Shown here: positions 17,102-23,986 of the stretch, piece after piece
Position numbering within the stretch: position 1 is the first letter of the stretch
Layout: the number at the start of each line of letters is the position of its first letter
Source of the DNA: Rhizobiales bacterium CCH3-A5
GTDB taxonomy: Bacteria > Pseudomonadota > Alphaproteobacteria > Rhizobiales > Beijerinckiaceae
DNA length: 23,986 nt
Reading direction: 5' to 3'
Assembly: GCA_001556025.1 (NCBI GenBank)
Contig: LSIB01000165.1
Coordinates: forward strand, 1-23,986
Program-made: the position numbers and the translations under genes
Notes under the pieces: model-generated
What the model was told of the DNA's origin: nothing
The model's database searches: none
What the model saw: only the letters and a program-made list of their open reading frames with translations

Positions 17102-17158
17102 AGCTTCCTCCAAACGTTCTTCTTTTTTGGCCCGTTTGATCCACCGGTCACAAGCCGG

Positions 17159-17187
17159 TTGCAAACTCAAAAAATCTCACATACCAT
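17159..17187 (+). promoter_or_regulatory. Candidate promoter for the CoA-transferase gene
   Basis: TTGCAA at 17159-17164, a 17-bp spacer and TACCAT at 17182-17187 form a plausible sigma-70 promoter. The -10 element overlaps operator site 2. The match to consensus is moderate. Confidence 0.35.
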
Positions 17188-17198
17188 CCGGCTAGTAT
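17181..17198. promoter_or_regulatory. TetR-type operator, site 2
   Basis: ATACCATCCGGCTAGTAT matches site 1 at 15 of 18 positions and keeps the ATAC/GTAT outer arms. It is 19 bp before the CoA-transferase start and 79 bp from the acyl-CoA synthetase start, so it could control both directions. Confidence 0.65.
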
Positions 17199-17217
17199 TC
17201 TTAGGACAGGAACTCTG

Positions 17218-18432
17218 ATGACGCAAGCTAGCCCGCCATTGCCAACGTCCCGCGGCGCGCTTTCCGGAGTTCGCGTAATCGAGCTCGGCATGGTGATGCA
17301 AGTCCCGCTCGCTGGCCAGATGCTCGGCGACTATGGGGCCGATGTTATCAAAGTGGAGCGCCTGTCCCCTGGCGAAATTCTTCGGACGCTCGATCCGGTA
17401 GCCAACGAGAAGGGTGGCACCAGCTGCTATTATGCGGCGCTGTGCCGGAACAAGCGAAGCTTGGCCCTCGACATCAAATCTGAAGAAGGTCGCGATCTGC
17501 TTCTTCGCCTGATCGACAGTGCGGACGTCCTTCTTCACAACTTTCGTCCCGGAGTGATGGAGCGTCTCGGACTTTCGTTCGAGGACCTCGAAAAGCGGAA
17601 CCCGCGCCTGATCTATGCCGTCGGCTACGCCTTCGGAGCCACAGGTCCGATGGCGAAAATGCCCGGCCAGGACATGCTGGCGCAGTCTTATAGCGGCTTC
17701 GCAATGAGCGGGGTTGAGGAAGGCGCGGTTCCCCAAATCACGAACACACCTATCATCGATTACATGACCGCCTTATCCCTGACCCAAGGCATCTTGGCCG
17801 CGCTGGTCGAACGATCCTCGTCCGGGCGGGGGCAGAAGATCGAAACATCGCTCCTCGATGTGGCGTTCGCCGCGCAAGTGCTGGAGCAGTCGAGCATCGC
17901 GATGCACAGCCAGCGCACGAGCTGGGTCAAGCAGTCGATGCGCTTCAAGACCACCGACGGATGGCTCATTGTTCTGACCCTCTTCCGCGACAACCCGCTA
18001 AGGGGTCTGTGCGCCGCATTCGATGTCCCTGATTTCAGCGGGCAGCCAAAGTTCGAGACGCGGGATCTTCAGGTCAAAAACATCGCAGAAATTGAGGAGT
18101 TGTTCCGGCCGATCGTGGCCGAGCTGTCGACCTCCGAGTGCGTTGGAAGATTGTCTGGACAGGACATTCTCTGCTCGCCGATCAATACTCTGGAACAAGC
18201 AGCTGAGTCCCCACAGATCCGGCACAACGGAATGGTCTGGCCCATTCTCGTCCCAGGTTACGGCGACGTTGCGCTTGCAGGCAATCCGGTCAAGCTTTCC
18301 CGCACCCCTCCTGAACTTAGGGTTCCGCCTGCAGAGCTGGGTGCACACGCTCGTGAAGTTCTCGGCGAAATCGGGGTCGGCGACGAAGAGTTCAGCTCCC
18401 TGAAGCAGCAAGGCGTCGTCGAAGGCGTTTGA
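17218..18432 (+). CDS. Class III (CaiB/BaiF) CoA-transferase
   Basis: A 404-residue class III CoA-transferase. It has the N-terminal Rossmann block GVRVIELGMVMQVPLAGQML and DYGADVIKVE, then HNFRPGVMERLGL, and Asp181 in TPIIDYMTALSLTQGILAAL, at the position of the nucleophilic Asp169 of formyl-CoA transferase. It lacks the GHDINY motif of the racemase-like paralogue upstream, reading MPGQDMLAQSYSG instead, so true CoA transfer between acids is the better call. It may recycle CoA from a late intermediate to the incoming substrate. The ATG at 17218 has AGGAA about 6 nt upstream. The GH88-like gene starts 44 bp after its stop, behind its own copy of the operator. Donor and acceptor are unknown. 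Confidence 0.85.
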   Translation: MTQASPPLPTSRGALSGVRVIELGMVMQVPLAGQMLGDYGADVIKVERLSPGEILRTLDPVANEKGGTSCYYAALCRNKRSLALDIKSEEGRDLLLRLIDSADVLLHNFRPGVMERLGLSFEDLEKRNPRLIYAVGYAFGATGPMAKMPGQDMLAQSYSGFAMSGVEEGAVPQITNTPIIDYMTALSLTQGILAALVERSSSGRGQKIETSLLDVAFAAQVLEQSSIAMHSQRTSWVKQSMRFKTTDGWLIVLTLFRDNPLRGLCAAFDVPDFSGQPKFETRDLQVKNIAEIEELFRPIVAELSTSECVGRLSGQDILCSPINTLEQAAESPQIRHNGMVWPILVPGYGDVALAGNPVKLSRTPPELRVPPAELGAHAREVLGEIGVGDEEFSSLKQQGVVEGV

Positions 18433-18445
18433 ACGACCAGGATTA

Positions 18446-18463
18446 ATACTGGTTGGATAGTAT
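18446..18463. promoter_or_regulatory. TetR-type operator, site 3
   Basis: ATACTGGTTGGATAGTAT; its reverse complement, ATACTATCCAACCAGTAT, matches site 1 at 15 of 18 positions. It lies 13 bp before the GH88-like start codon and 4 bp before its Shine-Dalgarno sequence, immediately after the CoA-transferase gene. This suggests an internal, separately controlled promoter or a roadblock site. Confidence 0.6.
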
Positions 18464-18476
18464 TTTGGAGGAAACC

Positions 18477-19604
18477 ATGGCGACTCCCGAAGCCGATCGT
18501 ACGTTTTGGCGCCAAGCCCAGACACACATCCTGCAGCGCGTCTCCTCGACGATCGATCAGAACCTCAGCGGATTCCCCCATATTGGCGATCCGAAAACAG
18601 GCGAATGGGTGACGACGCCTGATGGCTTCTGGACAGGCGGCTTTTGGATCGGCGAGCTGTGGCTAGCTGCGAGCGTGACCGGAGATGATCGGTACCTTGA
18701 GGCGGCGAAACATTGGCTTGAGAAACTTGAGCTGCGTGTAGAGAGTAAAACTGTTTTTCGCGGCTTTCTCTTCTACTACGGCGCCATCGTCGGCGCTCTT
18801 TTGCATGGAAACCAAAGGGCAGCGGTACTGGCACAGCGCGCTGCTCAATCCCTCGGGCATCAGTTCGATCCTGTCGTCAATATGATACCGCTCGGCAAGG
18901 AAGCGGAAGAAGCCCATTCGGTCGGCGACGGCGAGGCCAACATCGACGGTTTGCCTGCAGCTCCGGTCATGTTGTGGGCCGCCCAACGTCTTGGAGATCA
19001 TGAACTGCGTCAGCGCGCCCTCAAGCATGCTGAGCGAAGCGCGGAGTTCTTCCTTCGCGATGACGGCGGCGTGATCCAGTCGGCGAGCTTCGACACTGCG
19101 ACCGGCAAGATCATCCGCCGGTACACCCATAAGGGCTACGCTGACGACTCCATTTGGACGCGGGCCCAAGCCTGGGCGATGCTAGGCTTCGTTCTCAGCG
19201 CCCGACTGGAGCCGTCGGAGACTTCACTTATCCAGCTCGCCGAAAAAGTCTGCGATTGGTGGCTTGCCAATATTCCTCAAGACCGTGTCGCCTACTGGGA
19301 TTTCAGTGCGCCGGTTACCTCTGAGACGAAGCGCGACACCTCGGGCACGGCGATCGCAGCGGCCGCGCTTCTCAAGCTGTCGCAGATCCATCCCGACACG
19401 AACAAGGCCGTGGCCTATCGCGATGCGGCACAAGCTACCGCTCGCGCGCTCGTAGAAAGGCACCTGAATTCAAAGGGCATCCTTGCTGACGGCTGTTTTG
19501 ACCCGAAGAACGGGACGGCCGTTTCGAACGAGCTGATTTGGGGCGACTATTTTCTGTTCGAAACCGTCGCGACATTAACCGGCGACCTCCCGTCTCCAGT
19601 TTGA
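18477..19604 (+). CDS. GH88-like unsaturated glucuronyl hydrolase homologue
   Basis: A 375-residue (alpha/alpha)6-barrel protein of the GH88/GH105 type. Family marks are WTGGFWIGELWLA (residues 52-64), ANIDGLPAAPVMLWAA (154-169, with Asp157 at the general-acid position of UGL Asp149), YADDSIWTRAQAWAMLG (221-237) and DTSGTAIAAAALLKL (287-301). UGL enzymes hydrate and split off unsaturated uronic acids from oligosaccharides. The second catalytic aspartate, UGL Asp88 in an HDLGF-type motif, appears to be lost: here the segment reads TVFRGFLFYYG (92-102). Activity may therefore differ from classical UGL. No signal peptide is present, so it is cytoplasmic. The start at 18477 has GGAGGA 4 nt upstream. 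Placement in an acyl-CoA regulon is unusual. Confidence 0.8.
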   Translation: MATPEADRTFWRQAQTHILQRVSSTIDQNLSGFPHIGDPKTGEWVTTPDGFWTGGFWIGELWLAASVTGDDRYLEAAKHWLEKLELRVESKTVFRGFLFYYGAIVGALLHGNQRAAVLAQRAAQSLGHQFDPVVNMIPLGKEAEEAHSVGDGEANIDGLPAAPVMLWAAQRLGDHELRQRALKHAERSAEFFLRDDGGVIQSASFDTATGKIIRRYTHKGYADDSIWTRAQAWAMLGFVLSARLEPSETSLIQLAEKVCDWWLANIPQDRVAYWDFSAPVTSETKRDTSGTAIAAAALLKLSQIHPDTNKAVAYRDAAQATARALVERHLNSKGILADGCFDPKNGTAVSNELIWGDYFLFETVATLTGDLPSPV

Positions 19605-19675
19605 TCGAGTTGAACGCCGCGACCGCCCTTCAGTCGAAAGACCGGAGAGTGGGTAGCAGGTAGCCGGTACGAGTG

Positions 19676-20429
19676 ATGAACACGAACTCCATTCTTTCGA
19701 CGTCAGGTCTGACGAAACAATTCGCTGGCTTCACCGCTGTAAGCGGCGTGAACCTCAATGTTCGCCGTGGCACGATTCACGCGTTGATCGGTCCAAACGG
19801 CGCCGGCAAGACGACGTGTTTCAATCTTCTGACCAAGTTTCTGACGCCCACGAGCGGATCCATCCACTACAACGGTCGCGACATCACGCGGCAGAAGCCG
19901 GCGGACATCGCCCGCCTCGGCATGGTCCGATCCTTCCAGATCTCGGCGGTGTTCCCGCAACTCAGCGTCAAGACGAATGTCCGGATCGCGCTGCAGCGCA
20001 AGCGCGGCGATTCGTTCGATTTCTGGCGCTCGGAAGAGGTGCTGCAGCCGCTCGACGACGAGGCGTTGCGCCTGGTCGATGCGGTCGGCCTCGCCGCCTT
20101 CGCCGAGCTGCCCGCCGGCGAGCTCAGCTATGGCCGCAAGCGCGCGCTGGAGATCGCCACGACGCTCGCACTCGATCCCGAGATGATGCTGCTCGACGAA
20201 CCCATGGCCGGCATGGGCCGCGAGGATGTCGAGCGGATCGAGGCGCTGATCCGCAAGGTCTCGGCGAACCGCACCATCCTGATGGTCGAGCACAATCTCT
20301 CGGTCGTCGCCTCGCTGTCCGACCGCATCACCGTGCTGGCGCGCGGTCAGGTGCTGGCGGAGGGCGACTATGCCGCGGTGTCGAAGGACCCGCGCGTGAT
20401 CGAGGCCTATATCGGTTCGGGAGTCGGCC

Positions 20430-20440
<11 letters not shown>
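19676..20440 (+). CDS. livG: ABC transporter ATP-binding protein, branched-chain amino acid type (LivG family)
   Basis: A 254-residue ABC ATPase of the LivG family. Walker A GPNGAGKTT (residues 39-47), signature ELSYGRKRALEIA (149-161), Walker B MMLLDEPMAGM (170-180) and the H-loop MVEHNLSVV are all present. It energises import through the two downstream permeases. ATG 19676 is preferred over the GTG at 19673. It overlaps the next gene by 11 bp. By hand count, third-position GC is about 70% in the first 70 codons and near 90% soon afterwards, so the gene may straddle a recombination junction. The symbol is family-level: the cargo of such transporters in catabolic clusters is often an organic acid or amide rather than leucine. 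Confidence 0.9.
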
Positions 20441-21170
<730 letters not shown>

Positions 21171-21258
21171 AGGCCGCCTTCCGGCGGATTCGAAGGCCCC
21201 CAATCCGATCCATATCGGACATCACGTCGAAAACGACGCCAATCTCAGGGAGAGACAC
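21171..21258 (+). other. Intercistronic region with two short hairpins
   Basis: The 88-bp gap between livF and the binding-protein gene holds CCGCC-TTCC-GGCGG (21174-21187) and TCCGAT-CCAT-ATCGGA (21204-21219). No T-run follows either, so they are not classic terminators. In such operons hairpins of this kind may protect the mRNA end and help set the high expression of the binding protein; this is inference. Confidence 0.3.
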
Positions 21259-22464
21259 ATGAAGCTCAAGACGTTCCTGACCACGACCGCCTTCGCCGCG
21301 CTGATGGCGGCGCCGGCGCTCGCGCAGCAGATCAGCATCAAGGCGGGCGTGCTGAACGACCGCTCCGGCCTCTATGCCGACCTCTCGGGCGAAGGCTCGG
21401 TGATCGCCGCCCGCATGGCGGTCGAGGACTTCAAGGCGGCCGAAAAGGGCATCAAGGTCGAGATCGTCTCGGCCGACCACCAGAACAAGCCGGACGTCGG
21501 CTCGACCATCGCCCGCACTTGGTACGACCAGGACGGCGTCGACCTCATCCTCGACGTGCCGACCTCCTCGGTGGCGCTCGCGGTCAACCAGATCACCCGC
21601 GAGAAGAACAAGATCCACATCAACTCCGGCGCCGCCTCCTCCGACCTGACCGGCAAGGCCTGCTCGCCCAACACGGTGCACTGGACCTACGACACCTATG
21701 CGCTGGCCCAGGGCACCGGCGGCGCCATGGTGAAGGCCGGCGGCGACAGCTGGTACTTCCTCACCGCCGACTACGCCTTCGGCCATGCGCTGGAGCGCGA
21801 CACCGCCGCGATCGTCACCAAGAACGGCGGCAAGGTCGTCGGCGCGGTCCGCACGCCCTTCCCGGGCACGGACTTCTCGTCCTTCCTGCTGCAGGCCCAG
21901 GCCTCCAAGGCCAAGGTCATCGGCCTCGCCAATGCCGGCGGCGACACGATCAACTCGATCAAGCAGGCGGGCGAGTTCGGCATCACCGCCGGCGGCCAGA
22001 AGCTGGCGGGTCTGCTCGTCTTCCTCACCGACGTGCATTCGCTCGGGCTCGCCACCGCGCAGGGGCTGGTGCTGACGGAGTCCTTCTACTGGAACACCAA
22101 CGACCAGACGAGGACCTGGTCCGACCGCTTCGCCAAGGCCAATGGCGGCAAGAAGCCGACCATGGTGCAGGCCGGCGTCTATTCCGGCATGCTCCACTAT
22201 CTCAAGGCGGTCGAGGCGGCGAAGTCGAAGGACTCGGCTGCGGTGATGGCCAAGATGAAGGAACTGCCGACCGACGATCCGCTCTTCGGCAAGGGCTCGG
22301 TGCGCGCGGACGGCCGCAAGATGCACGACATGTACCTCTTCGAGGTCAAGAAGCCGGGCGAGTCGAAGGGGCCGTGGGACTACTACAAGCAGATCTCGGT
22401 GCTGCCGGCCGAGCAGGCCTTCCGCCCGCTCGCCGAGAGCGAGTGCCCGCTCGTCAAGAAGTGA
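21259..22464 (+). CDS. Periplasmic substrate-binding protein, Leu/Ile/Val-binding family (type I fold)
   Basis: A 401-residue secreted protein. It has a clear Sec signal peptide, MKLKTFLTTTAFAALMAAPA then LA, with likely cleavage after Ala22. The mature part follows the type I periplasmic binding-protein pattern (ISIKAGVLNDRSGLYADLSGEG, then NQITREKNKIHINSGAASSDLTG, DYAFGHALERD and ANAGGDTINSIKQAGEFG). It resembles the ABC transporter substrate-binding proteins seen beside aromatic, amide or acid catabolic genes more than classical LivK. GGGAGAG precedes the ATG at 21259. It captures the cargo for the adjacent permeases; ligand identity is not evident. Its place between the ATPase and permease genes is a common operon order in this group. 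Confidence 0.9.
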   Translation: MKLKTFLTTTAFAALMAAPALAQQISIKAGVLNDRSGLYADLSGEGSVIAARMAVEDFKAAEKGIKVEIVSADHQNKPDVGSTIARTWYDQDGVDLILDVPTSSVALAVNQITREKNKIHINSGAASSDLTGKACSPNTVHWTYDTYALAQGTGGAMVKAGGDSWYFLTADYAFGHALERDTAAIVTKNGGKVVGAVRTPFPGTDFSSFLLQAQASKAKVIGLANAGGDTINSIKQAGEFGITAGGQKLAGLLVFLTDVHSLGLATAQGLVLTESFYWNTNDQTRTWSDRFAKANGGKKPTMVQAGVYSGMLHYLKAVEAAKSKDSAAVMAKMKELPTDDPLFGKGSVRADGRKMHDMYLFEVKKPGESKGPWDYYKQISVLPAEQAFRPLAESECPLVKK

Positions 22465-22478
22465 GGCTTTGAGACAGC

Positions 22479-22559
22479 GTCATTCTCGGGCTTGACCCGA
22501 GAATCTCAGGGTCAGAGCGCTCTGGTCTGCGAGATGGTCGGGTCAAGCCCGACCATGAC
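22479..22559. repeat. 81-bp nested palindromic intergenic element
   Basis: Two 29-nt arms, 22479-22507 and 22531-22559, are inverted copies of one another, and each is itself a 9-bp hairpin with a 5-nt loop (CTTGA, and TCAAG on the other side). The only differences between the arms are paired: TC/GA in the left stem is GG/CC in the right, so both stems remain perfect. The centre is the palindrome CAGAGCGCTCTG (22513-22524). It looks like the REP/BIME-like repeats scattered in Rhizobiales genomes. Confidence 0.75.
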
Positions 22560-22569
22560 GCCCACGATG

Positions 22570-22599
22570 ATCATCCCGGACCGCCCGGTTCGGGATGAT
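22570..22599. repeat. Second palindromic hairpin between binding protein and permease
   Basis: ATCATCCCG (22570-22578) pairs with CGGGATGAT (22591-22599), and the inner GACC/GGTT extends the stem to about 13 pairs with one G-T, leaving a GCCC loop. No T-run follows. It resembles another common Rhizobiales palindrome (ATCCCGG...CCGGGAT type) and may be a second repeat family inserted beside the first. Confidence 0.6.
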
Positions 22600-22643
22600 G
22601 GCCTCCGCCTTGCCAGTGCCCGCAAAGATGATCTGAGCCCCGC

Positions 22644-23531
22644 ATGTTCGAACTTCTCGGTGTCCCGCCCCAGGCGCTGTTCGGCCAGGTCCTTCTCGGC
22701 CTGATCAACGGCTCGTTCTACGCCATCCTCAGCCTCGGGCTGGCGGTGATCTTCGGGCTGCTCAACATCATCAACTTCACCCATGGCGCCCAGTACATGA
22801 TGGGCGCCTTCGTCGCCTGGATGTGCCTGAACTATCTCGGCATCAACTACTGGGTGGCGCTCCTGCTGGCGCCGCTGGTGGTCGGGGCGACGGGCATCGC
22901 GATCGAGCGGCTGCTGCTCAAGCGCATCGCCCATGTCGACCATCTCTACGGGCTGCTTTTGACCTTCGGCCTCGCCCTGATCATCCAGGGCCTGTTCCGC
23001 AACGAATTCGGCTCGTCGGGCCTGCCTTACCAGATCCCCGCCGAACTGCGGGGCGGGCAGAATCTCGGCTTCATGTTCATGCCCTATTACCGCGGCTGGG
23101 TGGTCGTCGCCTCGCTGGTGGTGTGCCTCGCGACCTGGTTCCTGATCGAGAAGACCAAGCTCGGCGCCTATTTGCGCGCCGCGACCGAGAACCCGACGCT
23201 GACGCAGGCCTTCGGCATCAACGTGCCGCTGCTGGTGACGCTGACCTACGGCTTCGGCGTGGCGCTGGCGGGCTTCGCCGGCGTGCTGGCGGCGCCGATC
23301 TATTCGGTGAACCCGAACATGGGCGCCGACCTCATCATCGTCGTCTTCGCCGTCGTCGTCATCGGCGGCATGGGTTCGATCCTGGGTGCCATCGTCACCG
23401 GCTTCTCGCTCGGGCTGATCGAGGGGCTGACCAAGGTCTTCTACCCGGAGGCCTCGGCGACGGTGATCTTCATCATCATGGTGCTGGTGCTGCTGGTGCG
23501 GCCGGCCGGCCTGTTCGGACGGGCCGCGTGA
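22644..23531 (+). CDS. livH: ABC transporter permease, branched-chain amino acid type (LivH family)
   Basis: A 295-residue integral membrane protein with about eight hydrophobic segments. Conserved LivH features are LINGSFYAILSLGLAVIFGL near the N-terminus, NIINFTHGAQYMMGAF, the cytoplasmic loop LRAATENPTLTQAFGINV that docks the ATPases, and VVIGGMGSILGAIVTG near the C-terminus. It forms half of the membrane channel. The start is 179 bp after the binding-protein gene, because the repeat element lies between them. No strong Shine-Dalgarno is seen before 22644, although the N-terminus fits the family. Confidence 0.9.
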   Translation: MFELLGVPPQALFGQVLLGLINGSFYAILSLGLAVIFGLLNIINFTHGAQYMMGAFVAWMCLNYLGINYWVALLLAPLVVGATGIAIERLLLKRIAHVDHLYGLLLTFGLALIIQGLFRNEFGSSGLPYQIPAELRGGQNLGFMFMPYYRGWVVVASLVVCLATWFLIEKTKLGAYLRAATENPTLTQAFGINVPLLVTLTYGFGVALAGFAGVLAAPIYSVNPNMGADLIIVVFAVVVIGGMGSILGAIVTGFSLGLIEGLTKVFYPEASATVIFIIMVLVLLVRPAGLFGRAA

Positions 23532-23562
23532 TGGCCGCCCGCCGCGAGACGAGGATTTGACC

Positions 23563-23986
23563 ATGGCCGACATCGCCGCCACCGACGCGCCCGCCGCCGC
23601 CCTGCCGGGCGAAGCCGACAAGGGCACGCTGCGCTTGCACCGCACCATCATGATCGGCATCGCGATCGCGCTCGTGATCGCGCCCTTCGTGGCTTATCCG
23701 GTCTTCGTGATGAAGGTGCTCTGCTTCGCGCTGTTCGCGCTCGCCTTCAACCTGCTGCTCGGCTATGGCGGCCTGCTCTCCTTCGGCCACGCCGCCTATT
23801 TCGGCATGGCGAGCTATGTCTGCGCCTACACCGCCAAGAACTGGGGGCTGACGCCGGAGCTGGCGATCCTGCTCGGCACGGCCGTCTCCGGCGGGCTCGG
23901 CCTCGTCTTCGGTGCGCTCGCGATCCGGCGACAGGGCATCTATTTCGCCATGATCACGCTGGCGCTGGCGCAGATGGTGTTCTTCT
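23563..23986 (+). CDS. livM: ABC transporter permease, LivM family (3' end outside window)
   Basis: The frame starts at ATG 23563, with GAGGAT about 8 nt upstream, and runs off the window after 141 codons. After a soluble, alanine-rich N-terminus of about 28 residues come membrane segments. They include the LivM signature ALFALAFNLLLGYGGLLSFG followed by HAAYFGMASYV, and then RRQGIYFAMITLALAQM. It would form the second half of the channel with the LivH-type protein 31 bp upstream. A 9-codon frame at 23531-23560 overlaps the livH stop and is not considered a gene. Confidence 0.88.
   Translation, partial: MADIAATDAPAAALPGEADKGTLRLHRTIMIGIAIALVIAPFVAYPVFVMKVLCFALFALAFNLLLGYGGLLSFGHAAYFGMASYVCAYTAKNWGLTPELAILLGTAVSGGLGLVFGALAIRRQGIYFAMITLALAQMVFF

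Noticed and set aside
1827..19675. Search for integrase, transposase, tRNA or flanking direct repeats of a genomic island
   Set aside because: None could be seen by eye, so the segment is described only as compositionally different rather than as a defined mobile element.
23531..23560. Nine-codon frame overlapping the livH stop codon (TGATG)
   Set aside because: Too short, no features, and livM has its own Shine-Dalgarno just downstream.
22512..23660. Long minus-strand open frame opposite livH (382 codons)
   Set aside because: Highly charged translation without domain features, fully antisense to a recognisable permease and running through the repeat element.

Overview
The window looks like chromosome from a GC-rich alphaproteobacterium, most likely of the order Hyphomicrobiales (Bosea-like). 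This rests on codon use, on the Pls/PosA-type C-terminal domain, on an XRE regulator of a type common in that order, and on the palindromic intergenic repeats near the right end. No rRNA, tRNA, CRISPR array, integrase or intact insertion sequence was seen. All assignments come from reading motifs by eye; no database search was run.

Layout. (a) 1-1826: the 3' end of a Pls/PosA-like membrane/beta-helix protein, very GC-rich. (b) 2002-7820: a LysR regulator divergent from a dabB-dabA inorganic-carbon uptake module. A DUF6671-like protein with four CxxC pairs overlaps the dabA stop codon. (c) 7985-10380: unrelated single genes: an XRE regulator behind a perfect inverted repeat, an alpha/beta hydrolase, an 86-residue unknown protein and an orphan single-domain response regulator. 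(d) 10381-11121: mostly non-coding, with a frameshifted remnant of an MlrC (M81) gene. (e) 11122-19604: a catabolic block of iron-type alcohol dehydrogenase, acyl-CoA dehydrogenase, alpha-methylacyl-CoA racemase-like enzyme, TetR regulator, acyl-CoA synthetase, class III CoA-transferase and a GH88-like glycosidase. (f) 19676-23986: a branched-chain amino acid type ABC transporter in the order ATPase, ATPase, binding protein, permease, permease (the last cut by the window edge).

The most informative signal is a family of three 18-bp sites (consensus ATACYATCCRRMYAGTAT). They lie in the alcohol dehydrogenase/acyl-CoA dehydrogenase divergent gap, in the synthetase/CoA-transferase divergent gap, and just before the GH88-like gene. 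They tie these genes into one probable TetR regulon. The inferred role is uptake, CoA activation, racemisation and dehydrogenation of a carboxylic acid, perhaps 2-methyl-branched and perhaps released from a uronic-acid or other sugar conjugate. The substrate cannot be read from the sequence. No enoyl-CoA hydratase or thiolase is present in the window.

The dab module is the second unit of interest. DabA keeps the Cys-x-Asp and His-x14-Cys residues of the beta-carbonic-anhydrase-like zinc site, and the DUF6671-like gene is joined to it by an ATGA overlap. Third-position GC appears lower between about 1.83 kb and 19.9 kb than in the flanking genes, with the right-hand change falling inside the first ABC ATPase gene. 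This suggests an acquired or recombined segment.
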